Shown here one piece after another: positions 33,624-48,134 of a stretch of 64,000 nucleotides of DNA. Positions within the stretch are counted from its first letter, which is position 1; the number at the start of each line of letters is the position of its first letter. Source of the stretch: Asanoa sp. WMMD1127 (lineage in GTDB: Bacteria; Actinomycetota; Actinomycetes; Mycobacteriales; Micromonosporaceae); contig NZ_JARUBP010000001.1 in the NCBI RefSeq assembly GCF_029626225.1, forward strand, positions 5,394,001 to 5,458,000. Reading direction: 5' to 3'. Both the position numbers and the translations under genes were made by a program. Under the pieces are notes generated by a model, which was given only the letters and a program-made list of their open reading frames with translations, did no database searches and was not told the DNA's origin.

Positions 33624-34828
33624 CCGACTTTCCCACCGACTTCATCTGGGGCGCCGCGACCGCGGCGCACCAGGTGGAAGGCGGCAACGTCAACAGCGAC
33701 TGGTGGGACTTCGAGCACGCGCCGGGCACGGCGGCGGTCGAACCCTCGGGTGACGCGATCGACCACTACCACCGCTACGCCGACGACTTCGCGCTGCTCC
33801 GCTCGCTCGGCCACAACGCACACCGCCTGTCGGTGGAGTGGGCGCGCATCGAGCCGGCGCCGGGTGAGTTCAGCCCGGCCGCGCTGGGCCACTACCGGCG
33901 GGTGCTCACCGCCCTCGTCGACGCGCGTCTCACGCCGTTCGTCACCCTGCACCACTTCACGCTGCCGCGGTGGTTCGCCGCCCGGGGCGGGTGGCTGGCG
34001 CCGGACGCCGTCGAGCTGTTCGGCCGCTACTGCCGCACGGTCGGCGCGGCGCTGGGCGACCTCATGCCCTTCGTCGGCACCGTCAACGAACCCCAGATGA
34101 TCGCCTTGCACGGCTACCTCGAGGGCTACCACCCGCCAGGGCTGACGAACCCGGTGCTGTGGAGGCGCGTCGGCGGCGTCCTGCGCGCGGCCCACCACGA
34201 GGCGGTACGCGCGATCCGGGCGACCGCCCCCACCGCCAAGGCCGGCCTGTGCGTGCAATTGCCGCTGCTGGCGCCGGCCCGCGACGATCCCGCCTGCCAC
34301 GCGCTCCTCGCGCTCATGCGACACGAGATCGCCGAGCGCTACCTCGACGACGTGTCCGGCGACTGGCTCGGAGTGCAGTACTACCGGAAGCAATGGGTCG
34401 ATCCGGCCTCACCGACCTGGTTCGCGCCTCCGCCGGCGGATGTGCCCACGACCCAGATGGGTTGGGCCGTCCACCCCGACGGGCTGCGCCAGGTGCTCCA
34501 CCATGCCGGCGAGCGGACCGGGCTCCCGCTGTTCGTCACGGAGAACGGCATCGCGACCGCCGACGACGTCGAACGCGTCGACTACCTCGACGGCCACCTC
34601 GCCGCCGTGGCCCGGGCCCGCGCCGAAGGTGTCGACGTGCGCGGCTACCTGCACTGGTCCGCGTTCGACAACTTCGAGTGGAGCGAGGGGTACCGGCCGA
34701 CCTTCGGCCTCGTGGCCGTCGACCGCGTCCGCGACTTCGCGCGCGTACCCAAGCCGAGCGCGTACGCGTTCGGCCGGGTCGCCGCCACCGGCCGGCTCGC
34801 CGCACTGCGCGAGCCCAGCACCACCTGA
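33620..34828 (+). CDS. Family 1 glycosyl hydrolase (beta-glucosidase-like)
   Basis: A 402-residue GH1 enzyme without a signal peptide. The acid/base is Glu157 in TVNEPQ and the nucleophile Glu308 in FVTENGI; the N-terminal FIWGAATAAHQVEGG is the family signature. It is shorter than many GH1 enzymes (440-470 residues) but keeps both catalytic strands and the C-terminal WSAFDNFEWSEGY aglycone region. GTG 33620 overlaps the binding-protein stop. Acting after the GH78 it could remove the beta-linked glucose of a rhamnosyl-glucoside such as a rutinoside. Confidence 0.9.
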   Translation: MTDFPTDFIWGAATAAHQVEGGNVNSDWWDFEHAPGTAAVEPSGDAIDHYHRYADDFALLRSLGHNAHRLSVEWARIEPAPGEFSPAALGHYRRVLTALVDARLTPFVTLHHFTLPRWFAARGGWLAPDAVELFGRYCRTVGAALGDLMPFVGTVNEPQMIALHGYLEGYHPPGLTNPVLWRRVGGVLRAAHHEAVRAIRATAPTAKAGLCVQLPLLAPARDDPACHALLALMRHEIAERYLDDVSGDWLGVQYYRKQWVDPASPTWFAPPPADVPTTQMGWAVHPDGLRQVLHHAGERTGLPLFVTENGIATADDVERVDYLDGHLAAVARARAEGVDVRGYLHWSAFDNFEWSEGYRPTFGLVAVDRVRDFARVPKPSAYAFGRVAATGRLAALREPSTT

Positions 34829-34855
34829 AACCGACCGGCAAGGAAGGGAGAACAG

Positions 34856-37800
34856 GTGCCAACCAACAGACGCACGGTGACCGCGGTGATGGGTGCGGTT
34901 CTGGCCTTGACCCTGGTGGCGCCCCCGTTCACCACGGGGGCGGCCGCCCACGCGAGTGCCGGGAACGTCGAGGCCGTCAATCTCGCGGTCGACGGCCGTT
35001 ACGACTCGCCGCTGGGGCTGGACAATCCCCGGCCGACACTGAGCTGGCAGATCGCGGAGACCAGGCGCGCCGGCGCGCACCCGTGCCATCGCCCGAACGC
35101 GCGGGTCGCCTGCCCGGGCGACCGGCAGACGGCCTACGAGGTGCAGGCCGCCGAGAACACCGAGAAGCTGAGCGCCGGGCGGCTCACCTGGTCCTCCGGC
35201 AAGGTCGCCGGCGCCGAACAGCGGACGGTCCTCGGCCGGGCCCTGCCCTCACGCGGCACCGTCGCGTGGCGGGTGCGGGTCTGGGACGCCGACCGGCAGC
35301 CGTCGGCCTGGTCCCAGCCGGCGACCTGGACGGCCGGGTTGCTCGCCCGAGGCGACTGGGGGAGCGCCCGCTGGATCGACTATCCGGACCGGGCCGAGAA
35401 CCAGCCGCTGCCGATCTTCGCCCGCCAGTTCGCCGTGCCGCGGGGCAGAAAGGTCGCCGACGCCCGCCTCTATCTCTCGGGCGTCGGTCTGCACCACGCC
35501 ACCGTCAACGGGCGGGAGATCACCGACGAGGTGCTCGCGCCCGGCAACTCCAACTACCAGCTGTCCAGCGAGTACCGGACCTATGACGTCACCCGTGCGC
35601 TGCGCAGCGGGGCCAACACCATCGGCGTCGAGCTCGGCAACGGCACCGCGTACGTCCGGCGCAGTGTCACCAACCCGGCGGTCGGCCGGACCTCGCCGTA
35701 CTCGTGGTGGCAGAGTCAGCTCAAGGGCAACGGCGTGCTCGCCGCCGACGCGACCGCCGGGGCCACCACGATCAGGCTCGACAGCGTCACCGGTTACCAC
35801 GTGGGCGGCACGGTCAACGTCGACACCGGCGGCGGGGGCGACCGGCTCGAGTCGCGCACGATCACCGCGATCGGCACGCCCGGGGCGGACGGCACCGGCA
35901 TCACCTTCACCCCGGCGCTCGCCGCCGCGCACGAAACGGGCGCCAAGGTGACCGGCTCGGGCAACAACATCGCCGCGAGCGACCCGTCGGCGGGCGCGGC
36001 CGTGACACCGCGCTTCATCGGCCGGCTGGAGATCGCCTACACCGACGGCAGCCGCGCGGAGATCGTCACCGACCGGACCTGGCGCGCCGCGTTGGGACCG
36101 CTGGTCACGGACGCGTGGTACTCGGGCGCCGACTACGACGCCCGCCGCGAGCAGCCCGGTTGGAACGCCGCCGGCGCCAACCTCGGCCCCACGGCGACCC
36201 GTCGGGACGGCACGCCCACCGGCTGGGTCGTGGCCGGCATCGCCCCGCCGCCGAACCTGGCGACGCGGCTGGTGGCCCGGGCCGCCGAACCGATCGTCGA
36301 GCAGGAGCGGTTCAGGCCGGTCTCGGTGACCAACCCGGTGCCGGGCACGTGGGTGTTCGACTTCGGCCAGAACATCGTGGGCTGGCCCGAACTCAACCTG
36401 CGCGGCGTGCCGGCAGGCACCACCGTCAAGGTGGCGCCGGCGGAGTCGCTGAACCCCGACGGCACGGTCAACCAGGCGTCGCTCGGCCCGGGCGGCCGCG
36501 GCAACGACCTGTTCAACACCTACACGACCCACGGCGCCCGCCACGGCGAGCGGTGGCACCCGCTGTTCAACTACTTCGGCATGCAATGGGTCCAGATCAC
36601 GGGCCTGCCCGCCGGCTTCGTGCCGACCCGCGACATCGTCACCGGCGTACGCCTGCAGGCCGACACCCCGGTCGCGAGCGAGTTCACCACCTCGAACGCG
36701 CGGATAAACCGGATCCACACGATGGCCCGCTACTCGTTCGCCGGCAACATGATGTCGGTCTTCACCGACTGCCCCGGCCGGGAGAAGCTGTCCTACCCGG
36801 CCGACTACACGATGCCGATGGGGTCCATCCACCGGAACTACGAGCTCGGCGCCTTCATGCGCACGTCGATGCACCACCTGGTCGAGGGTCAGTCGGTCGC
36901 CGACACCCCGATGGCCGGCAACGTGGCGTTGAAGACCCCCGTGTACGACTGGGGCTACACCGGCCGCTTCGGCGACGAGATCAACTGGGGTAACGCGATC
37001 GTTCTCGTGCCGGCATTCCTCTACGAGCTCTACGGCGACACGCAGACGATGGCCGCCCACTACGACCGGATGGTGGCGTTCGTCGACTACATAAGACGGG
37101 AGAAGGCCGTCGGGCACATCGTGGACGCGGCCCTGGCGGACTGGGTCTCGGCGGAGGACACCTCGGGCCGGATCACCGGCACCTGGGGCTACTACGTCAT
37201 GATCACTAAGATGGCGATGATGGCCGGCCTGACCGGGCACGCGGCCGACGCGGCCTCCTACACGGCGCTGGCGGCGGAGATAAGGTCAGCGTTCCACGCC
37301 GCGTTCTTCAACGACGCGCTCGGCGCCTACACCGCCACCGGCAACGCCGGCACGGCCGGCGCGACCCAGGCGGCGCAGGCGCTCGCGCTCGACGCGGACC
37401 TGGTGCCCGCCGACAAGCGCCAGGGTGTGCTCGACCACCTGGTCGCGAACGTCTACGCCTTCCACCCCGAGGGCGACGGCCCGCACTTCAGCGGCGGCAC
37501 GATCGGCATGGCGCCGACCGTGCGGAGTCTGGCCGCCGCGGGCCGCGACGACGTCCTGTGGGACCTGCTGCAGGAGGACGACTACCCGAGCTACGGCTAC
37601 TTCATGGCTTCCACGCCCGAGAACCCCGGCGGCTTCACCACCATCGGTGAGCGCTGGACCCGGGGCAGTTCGAAGAACCACATGATCCTGGCCCAGATCG
37701 AGGAGTGGTTCCAGTCGGGCGTCGTCGGCATCCGGTCCGCACCGGACGCGGTCGCCTACGACCGGCTGGTGTTCCAACCCAAGACGATAGGTGACCTGAC

Positions 37801-38038
37801 GTACGCGAAGGGCAGCTATCGCACGCCGAAGGGAGTGGCCCGCAGCGCCTGGACGAAGTCGGACCGGAGTCTGCGCCTGACCGTCACGGTTCCGACCAAC
37901 ACGACGGCGGAGGTTTGGGTGCCGACCGCTGCCGGCCAGTCGGTCGCCACGCCACCACGCGCCCGCCTCGACCGGATCGACGGGGGCTATACGGTCGTCA
38001 CGGTCCCCTCCGGAGAGTTCACCTTCACCGCGCGGTAG
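34856..38038 (+). CDS. Secreted alpha-L-rhamnosidase, GH78, with an inserted domain
   Basis: A 1060-residue GH78 enzyme with a signal peptide (RRTVTAVMGAVLALTLVAPP, cleavage likely near AAAHA). The architecture matches the cytoplasmic paralogue at 29656, including VFDFGQNIVGWPEL and the catalytic TDCPGREKLSYPAD (Asp638). Residues about 291-384 (nucleotides 35726-36007) form an extra block, GNGVLAADATAGATTIRLDS and onward to PSAGAAVTPR, inserted into an N-terminal beta domain and absent from the paralogue. It probably releases rhamnose outside the cell. GTG start with GGGAG upstream. A strong hairpin follows the stop. Confidence 0.9.
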   Translation: MPTNRRTVTAVMGAVLALTLVAPPFTTGAAAHASAGNVEAVNLAVDGRYDSPLGLDNPRPTLSWQIAETRRAGAHPCHRPNARVACPGDRQTAYEVQAAENTEKLSAGRLTWSSGKVAGAEQRTVLGRALPSRGTVAWRVRVWDADRQPSAWSQPATWTAGLLARGDWGSARWIDYPDRAENQPLPIFARQFAVPRGRKVADARLYLSGVGLHHATVNGREITDEVLAPGNSNYQLSSEYRTYDVTRALRSGANTIGVELGNGTAYVRRSVTNPAVGRTSPYSWWQSQLKGNGVLAADATAGATTIRLDSVTGYHVGGTVNVDTGGGGDRLESRTITAIGTPGADGTGITFTPALAAAHETGAKVTGSGNNIAASDPSAGAAVTPRFIGRLEIAYTDGSRAEIVTDRTWRAALGPLVTDAWYSGADYDARREQPGWNAAGANLGPTATRRDGTPTGWVVAGIAPPPNLATRLVARAAEPIVEQERFRPVSVTNPVPGTWVFDFGQNIVGWPELNLRGVPAGTTVKVAPAESLNPDGTVNQASLGPGGRGNDLFNTYTTHGARHGERWHPLFNYFGMQWVQITGLPAGFVPTRDIVTGVRLQADTPVASEFTTSNARINRIHTMARYSFAGNMMSVFTDCPGREKLSYPADYTMPMGSIHRNYELGAFMRTSMHHLVEGQSVADTPMAGNVALKTPVYDWGYTGRFGDEINWGNAIVLVPAFLYELYGDTQTMAAHYDRMVAFVDYIRREKAVGHIVDAALADWVSAEDTSGRITGTWGYYVMITKMAMMAGLTGHAADAASYTALAAEIRSAFHAAFFNDALGAYTATGNAGTAGATQAAQALALDADLVPADKRQGVLDHLVANVYAFHPEGDGPHFSGGTIGMAPTVRSLAAAGRDDVLWDLLQEDDYPSYGYFMASTPENPGGFTTIGERWTRGSSKNHMILAQIEEWFQSGVVGIRSAPDAVAYDRLVFQPKTIGDLTYAKGSYRTPKGVARSAWTKSDRSLRLTVTVPTNTTAEVWVPTAAGQSVATPPRARLDRIDGGYTVVTVPSGEFTFTAR

Positions 38039-38047
38039 CCCACGGTC

Positions 38048-38078
38048 GCCGGTGAGGTCGCCCCGCGGCCTCACCGGC
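38048..38078 (+). terminator. Terminator hairpin after the rhamnoside operon
   Basis: GCCGGTGAGG (38048-38057) pairs perfectly with CCTCACCGGC (38069-38078), and four further pairs (one G-T wobble) continue inside, leaving a three-base loop. It starts ten bases after the GH78 stop. There is no T-run, as is common in actinobacteria. Confidence 0.7.
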
Positions 38079-38173
38079 ACGACCATTGCGGGACAACCCC
38101 GACGGGCGGGTGGGGGAATGGGGCGGGACTCTCCCGGTGCCGGCGCCGCCGCGGAGTGTCGAGGCTGGACGGC

Positions 38174-38812
38174 ATGGATGGCATCCTCGACGTGTTGCAC
38201 GACGTCATGTCCTCGCCCTGGCTCTATGCGCTGGTTTTCGCGCTCGCGATGCTCGACGGGTTCTTCCCGATCGTTCCTGCCGAGACCGCCGTCATCACCG
38301 CCGGTGTGTTCGCGGCGAGTGGGCAGCCCGACCTGGTGCCGCTGGTCGCCGTCGCGGCCGCCGGCGCGTTCGCGGGTGACCACGTCTCCTATGCGCTCGG
38401 GCGGGCCGCCGGCGGCCGGAAACCCACGCGGAACCGGGCCGTGGCCTGGGCCCGGTCGGCCGTCGCGGAACGGGGCGGGCTCATGCTGGTCGTCGCCCGC
38501 TACATCCCGGGCGGGCGGACCGCGGTGACGCTGTCCATGGGCGCCCTCGGTTATCCGCGCGCCCGGTTCACCGCTTTCGACGCCCTGGCCGCCGTCAGTT
38601 GGGCGCTCTACTCGGCGCTGATCGGCTATTTCGGCGGGGCCGCCTTCGAGGGCGACCCGGTCCGGGGCCTGCTGCTCGGCCTCGGTGTGGCGATGTCGGT
38701 GACGCTCGTCGTCGAGGTCGTGCGACACGTGCGCCGCCGGGGCCGGGCCACGCAGGGCCCGACCCCGACGAAGGAGAGCGTCAGCCCAGGTATTTCTCCC
38801 ACGGGCCGGTGA
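38174..38812 (+). CDS. DedA-family membrane protein
   Basis: A 212-residue DedA/SNARE-associated membrane protein. Hallmarks are GFFPIVPAETAVI, GDHVSYALGRAAG and the arginine-containing RYIPGGRTAVTLSMGALGYP, which lies near the membrane in DedA proteins. Several hydrophobic segments are evident. DedA proteins are linked to lipid flipping and membrane homeostasis. ATG 38174 is preferred because GAGG lies nine bases upstream; a GTG at 38156 gives six more residues. Its last 32 bases overlap the end of the PhoX-like gene on the other strand. Confidence 0.85.
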   Translation: MDGILDVLHDVMSSPWLYALVFALAMLDGFFPIVPAETAVITAGVFAASGQPDLVPLVAVAAAGAFAGDHVSYALGRAAGGRKPTRNRAVAWARSAVAERGGLMLVVARYIPGGRTAVTLSMGALGYPRARFTAFDALAAVSWALYSALIGYFGGAAFEGDPVRGLLLGLGVAMSVTLVVEVVRHVRRRGRATQGPTPTKESVSPGISPTGR

Positions 38813-40232
38813 TGGCCAGCGTGAGACCCGGGTCCTGCATGTTGACGAACAGCACCTTGCCGTCTTCCGTGAAGGTGGGGCCGCAGAACTCGCTGTCGTT
38901 GAGCTGGTTGCGGGCGATGGCGTAGGTCGGGCCGCCCGGGATGGAGCTGAGCACGTGCGACGCGCCGGCGCCGTCCTCGGCCAGCACCAGGCTGCCCCAC
39001 GGCGTCACGGTGACGTTGTCGGGGCCGTCGAAGGTGAGGTCGGTGTACTTGGCCTCCGCACCGTCCTCGGCCGTCGCCTGGTGCGGGAAGTAGGTGACCA
39101 GCTGGATGGTCTGCTCGCGGTAGTGGTAGAACCAGACCATGCCGTCGTGCGGCGCCGCGTCGGCCGGCAGGTCGCCCTCTTCCCAGGCGTACGAGTTGAC
39201 GACGTAGACGCCCTCGTCGGTGCCCCAGACGCCCTCGAACTTCTTGCCCCGGGTGACCTCGCCGTCCTTGAACTGCTCGCGCACCGGCTTGGTCTGCGCG
39301 TCACGCTCGGGCACCTCGATCCAGCGCACGGGGAACGGCCGGCCGAGCTGGGCGGAGGTCAGGTAGGCGACGTCCGGCAGCACCGAGCCGTCGGCCATGA
39401 TGATCTGCATCGCGGCCAGGGTGCCCGCGTCGGGCGCGAGCCGGGTGAGCACGCCGGGGCCGAGCTTGACGCCGCGCGGCGCGGTCCAGCGGTAGAACAG
39501 GCCGTTGGGCTCGCTGTCGTCCTCGGACAGGAAGACCTGCGTGCGGTCCTTGCTGATCGCCAGCGCCTCGTGGGCGTAGCGGCCGAGGCACTTGATCGGG
39601 CGCGGGTCGGCCTTCCCGTCGGAGGTGACCTCGAAGACGTAGCCGTGGTCCTTCTGGAAGACGCCCTTGCGGTCGCCCTCTTCCCACTCGTCGCCTGCCT
39701 TGTCGTCGGTCTCCTCGCAGGTCAGCCACGACTCCCACGGCGTCGGGCCCCCGGCGCAGTTGGAGACGGTGCCGGAGATGCCGACGAACTCGCCGAGGTT
39801 GCGGCCCGCGCGGTCGGTGGTGATGACGGTGCAGCCGCCGGCGTCGATCGCGCCCGGGTCGTAGACGGTGCCCTTGACGTGCGGCACGCCGTGCTCGGCG
39901 CCCGGGTCGATCTCGTGGTTCTGGATGATCGTGTAGCGGCCGCGGCCGGCGTCGAAGACGGCCATGCCGTCGTGGTCGGCCGGGGTCAGGCCCTGGCCGC
40001 GGTCGAGCCGCGTGGTGCCGGTGCGGGTGACGATCGCATAGCTGAAGCCCGCGGGCAGCGCGAGGATGCCGCGGGGGTCGTCGACCAGCGGCGGGAACGG
40101 CTGGTGACCACCGCCGGACGGGCGGGGCTTGCCGGGGTCGGCCTGGGCCAGCGACGGGACGGCGCCCGCCACGGCGAGGCCGACGCCGGCCGCGGCACCC
40201 CCGGTGAGCAGGGCGCGACGAGAAGTAGGCAC
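38781..40232 (-). CDS. PhoX-like (DUF839) Tat-secreted phosphatase family protein
   Basis: A 483-residue DUF839/PhoX-family protein. The N-terminus SRRALLTGGAAAGVGLAVAG is a Tat signal with cleavage likely after LAQA. Family sequences include NHEIDPGAEHGV, CEETDDKAGDEWEE (acidic, likely metal contact) and FDGPDNVTVTPWGSLVLAED. PhoX enzymes are calcium/iron alkaline phosphatases with a beta propeller; this smaller form may be a phosphatase or a related propeller of unknown activity. GTG 40232 has GAGGAG upstream. It converges with the DedA gene, overlapping by 32 bases. Confidence 0.82.
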   Translation of the reverse strand: MPTSRRALLTGGAAAGVGLAVAGAVPSLAQADPGKPRPSGGGHQPFPPLVDDPRGILALPAGFSYAIVTRTGTTRLDRGQGLTPADHDGMAVFDAGRGRYTIIQNHEIDPGAEHGVPHVKGTVYDPGAIDAGGCTVITTDRAGRNLGEFVGISGTVSNCAGGPTPWESWLTCEETDDKAGDEWEEGDRKGVFQKDHGYVFEVTSDGKADPRPIKCLGRYAHEALAISKDRTQVFLSEDDSEPNGLFYRWTAPRGVKLGPGVLTRLAPDAGTLAAMQIIMADGSVLPDVAYLTSAQLGRPFPVRWIEVPERDAQTKPVREQFKDGEVTRGKKFEGVWGTDEGVYVVNSYAWEEGDLPADAAPHDGMVWFYHYREQTIQLVTYFPHQATAEDGAEAKYTDLTFDGPDNVTVTPWGSLVLAEDGAGASHVLSSIPGGPTYAIARNQLNDSEFCGPTFTEDGKVLFVNMQDPGLTLAITGPWEKYLG

Positions 40233-40338
40233 GTGGTTAGCTCCTCAACCGAATAAGAACGAACCACCTGAGCCAACTCCCGCGGGCAAACACCGCCGCG
40301 CCATCCACGTGATGGCTCGGCGACGTCGAGGTGAAGAG

Positions 40339-41583
40339 TCAGCGCCGCCGGCGGGCCATCCACTGCCAGATGTGCGTGCCGTGGATCGACGGGTCGTTGC
40401 GGGCGACGTAGATCCACGACCAGTGGCCGGGGAACTGGTGGCCGTTCCAGACGACGTTGTCGTAGAGGGTCAGGAGCGAACCGGGGATCAGCTCGTGCGC
40501 GTGGACGGTGTTGGGCTCGGGCGGGACCGTGTCGTCGTCACGCGAGGTGACGAGCCAGGTCGGCGTGCGGATGGCGGTGAGCTCGGCGTCGGTGATCATC
40601 CGAGGGCCGCCCGGGTCGAGCGACTCGACGACGCCGCAGATCGGCACGGACGAGGCGAACAACCGCGGGTAGACGGTCGTCATCTTCAGGCTCATGTAGC
40701 CGCCGTTGCTGGCGCCGACGACGTGGATCCGGTCGCGGTCGACCGGGTGGCGGCGCGCGACCTCGTCGACGATCTCCCGGATCAGCGGCGCGAACCGGTC
40801 ACCATCCTCGAGCCAGAACGAGGTGCTCTGCGGCGCCACCACGTAGGCGCCGTCGAAGATCCGTTGCGCCTCCGGGGTGGCGAACCCGAGCGCGCCCCGG
40901 TTGGCCCGCAGCGTGGTCTCGTTGTCGTAGTAGCCGTCGGGCAGCGAGGCGCCTTCGCCGCCGCCGTGCAGCCAGACGACCAGCGGGCGCCGGCCGCGCT
41001 CCCGCCGGGGCGAGAACAGCCGGTATTTCATGCCCGACCCGGACACGTGGTGGCTGAACGCGTCGACCTCGGGGTTGACGAGCCGCCCCTGCCGGAAACC
41101 GGCGAAGGTGACCGGACGGCCGCGTACGACGATCGGGGCGTGCTGGGTGATGGTGTAGACGAGGTCGAGGCGGACGTTGCGGCCGCGGCTGAGGATGTAG
41201 CCGAGGGTGCCGCCGCCGGTCTGGCCCTCGGCGTGGCTGAGCTCGAGCACGATGTCGCCCCGCCGGTCGAGCCGGGCGGCCGTCACCGGACGGTCCAGGT
41301 CGTATTCGCTGAAGATCTGGTCGCCGGGCGCGATCGGGATGGGGCTCGTGGCCTTGGCGTGCACGGTGAACGTGCCGGTGGTCAGGCTGGCCGGGTCGAC
41401 GCGGCCGAGCCGCGAGGTGTCGAGCGTGACCGAGGTGACCTGCTCGCCACCGTCGAGCGTCCGCGCGTCGAGCGTGAAGCGCACGGCGGTGCGGCCACCG
41501 GCCTGGGCGGCGGCGGCCGGCAGGGACAGCCCGGCGACGGCGCCCGCGCCGGCGGTCAGGACGGAGCGGCGGGAGATGGCCAT
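40339..41583 (-). CDS. Secreted alpha/beta-hydrolase (esterase/prolyl oligopeptidase-like)
   Basis: A 414-residue exported hydrolase. The start AISRRSVLTAGAGAVAGLSL is a Tat signal. An N-terminal beta-rich domain (about 30-190) precedes an alpha/beta-hydrolase domain: LVVWLHGGGEG is the oxyanion-hole strand, Ser292 in VGASNGGYMS is the nucleophile, DDDTVPPE holds the likely acid, and NGHQFPGHWSW the likely His. Similar two-domain proteins are annotated as PHB-depolymerase-like or prolyl-oligopeptidase-like esterases. GGAGG precedes the ATG. The substrate is unknown, but export suggests a polymer or peptide ester. Confidence 0.8.
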   Translation of the reverse strand: MAISRRSVLTAGAGAVAGLSLPAAAAQAGGRTAVRFTLDARTLDGGEQVTSVTLDTSRLGRVDPASLTTGTFTVHAKATSPIPIAPGDQIFSEYDLDRPVTAARLDRRGDIVLELSHAEGQTGGGTLGYILSRGRNVRLDLVYTITQHAPIVVRGRPVTFAGFRQGRLVNPEVDAFSHHVSGSGMKYRLFSPRRERGRRPLVVWLHGGGEGASLPDGYYDNETTLRANRGALGFATPEAQRIFDGAYVVAPQSTSFWLEDGDRFAPLIREIVDEVARRHPVDRDRIHVVGASNGGYMSLKMTTVYPRLFASSVPICGVVESLDPGGPRMITDAELTAIRTPTWLVTSRDDDTVPPEPNTVHAHELIPGSLLTLYDNVVWNGHQFPGHWSWIYVARNDPSIHGTHIWQWMARRRR

Positions 41584-41707
41584 GCGAAAACCTCCGGTCG
41601 ATCATGTTTCGACGTTCATCGCAGTGAGATCGGTCTATCACACCGGGCGCCGGGTCGCCCACCGGAGGACGGCGTTTGCGCGGCGACTCGCCGGGTACGG
41701 GGCCGAC

Positions 41708-42757
41708 ATGCCGAAACCGGTATCCGAGCAGGTCGTGGTGATCGCCGGCGCGTCCACGGGCATCGGCCGGGCGAGCGCCCTGGCGTTCGCGGAAGCCGGC
41801 GCCCGCGTGGTGTGCGCGGCCCGTGGCCGGCGGGCCCTCGACACCCTGGTGAGCGAGATCGAGGCCGGCGGTGGGCGGGCCGTGGCGGTGCCGACCGACG
41901 TCACCGATCCCGCGGCCGTCAAGGCGTTGGCAGCCGCCGCCGAGGAGCACTTCGGGCGCGTCGACACCTGGGTCAACATGGCCGCGGTCGGCGTCTGGGG
42001 GCGAATCGAGGAGATCACCGCGGCCGAGTTCGACCGGGTGCTGCGGGTAAACGTGCTCGGCCACGTCCACGGTGTCCACGCCGCGCTGCCCGCGCTGCGC
42101 CGGGCCGGCGGGGGAGTCCTCATCGGCGTCGCGTCGCTGGAGGGGGTGCGGGCGGTGCCGCTGCACGCGCCCTACACGACGAGCAAGTTCGCGGTGCGCG
42201 CCCTCTACGACTGCCTGCGGATGGAGCTCGCCCAGGAGGGCGCGCCGATCGCCGTGACCACCGTGCTGCCCGCGTCGACCGACACACCGTTCTTCGAGCA
42301 CGCCCGCAGCAAGCTCGGCGCGATGCCGAAACCGCCACCACCGGTGTACGCCCCGGAGGTGGTCGCGGCGGCGATCGTCCGCGCGGCGGCCCGCCCCCGG
42401 CGGGAGGTCCCGATCGGCGGCGCGGCGGTGGGCCTCTACCTCGGCCAACGGCTGTCACCGGCCCTGCTCGACGCGCTGCTCTCGATCAGAGGACTCGGCG
42501 CCGCCACGATGGCCGCCGACCGACCGGACAACGGCGTCGACAACCTCCTGGCGCCGATCGACGAGCCGGGACAGGTGCACGGCAGCTTCCCCGGCCCGGT
42601 GCTGCGCCGCAGCGTCCTCACCCGGCTGCTGGGCGCGGCGCCACGGCCCGGCGAGCTGGTCACCAGCGCCGTCGCCGCGCTGCACCGGCTGCGCGGCGGC
42701 GGAATCGTGACGCGGGCTACAGCCGATTCCGCCCCCGGCCGGCCCGACAGCGGCTAG
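41708..42757 (+). CDS. SDR-family oxidoreductase with C-terminal extension
   Basis: A 349-residue classical short-chain dehydrogenase. The cofactor loop is IAGASTGIGRASA, the serine lies in GVASLEGVRAV and YTTSKFAV contains the YxxxK pair. NMAAVG replaces the usual NNAG. Beyond about residue 250 a C-terminal extension (PPPVYAPEVVAAAI and on) is typical of an actinobacterial SDR subgroup of unknown substrate. ATG 41708 fits the family start; the open frame extends far upstream only as a shadow of the esterase gene. UvrA follows ten bases after the stop. Confidence 0.82.
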   Translation: MPKPVSEQVVVIAGASTGIGRASALAFAEAGARVVCAARGRRALDTLVSEIEAGGGRAVAVPTDVTDPAAVKALAAAAEEHFGRVDTWVNMAAVGVWGRIEEITAAEFDRVLRVNVLGHVHGVHAALPALRRAGGGVLIGVASLEGVRAVPLHAPYTTSKFAVRALYDCLRMELAQEGAPIAVTTVLPASTDTPFFEHARSKLGAMPKPPPPVYAPEVVAAAIVRAAARPRREVPIGGAAVGLYLGQRLSPALLDALLSIRGLGAATMAADRPDNGVDNLLAPIDEPGQVHGSFPGPVLRRSVLTRLLGAAPRPGELVTSAVAALHRLRGGGIVTRATADSAPGRPDSG

Positions 42758-42760
42758 ACC
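42755..42760 (+). promoter_or_regulatory. -10-like box seven bases before the UvrA-family gene
   Basis: TAGACC overlaps the SDR stop codon and lies seven bases before ATG 42768. GGTAGGT between them could instead be a weak ribosome binding site, so leaderless and SD-led translation are both possible. Confidence 0.25.
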
Positions 42761-42767
42761 GGTAGGT

Positions 42768-45215
<2,448 letters not shown>

Positions 45216-45230
<15 letters not shown>

Positions 45231-45263
45231 CGCCTTCCGCTGCGCAGGGTCCCTTGTTAACGC
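45216..45263 (+). repeat. Degenerate direct repeat pair, AGGG..CTT.TTAACGC type
   Basis: AGGGCCACTTCTTAACGC (45216-45233) and AGGGTCCCTTGTTAACGC (45246-45263) match at 15 of 18 positions with a 30-base period. The first copy supplies the last codons and TAA stop of the UvrA gene. The words resemble the AAGGGCCCCTT/TTAAC intergenic repeats I remember from Micromonosporaceae genomes; this taxonomic link is from memory. Confidence 0.55.
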
Positions 45264-45320
45264 ACAGGCGGGACACCCACGTCACGTGGAGTGAGATCGG
45301 TGCACGACACCCCGACTTAA

Positions 45321-48065
<2,745 letters not shown>

Positions 48066-48076
48066 GTTTCGCTCAT

Positions 48077-48110
48077 CCGACGAGCCCGGCCGCTTGGCCG
48101 GGCTCGTCGG
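48077..48110 (+). terminator. Strong bidirectional terminator after katG
   Basis: CCGACGAGCCCGGCC (48077-48091) and GGCCGGGCTCGTCGG (48096-48110) form a perfect 15-bp stem with the loop GCTT. It lies 12 bases after the katG stop and before the stop of the convergent acetyltransferase gene, so it can serve both. Confidence 0.8.
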
Positions 48111-48134
48111 CGTCCAGGCCGGGTCGGGCCTGCC

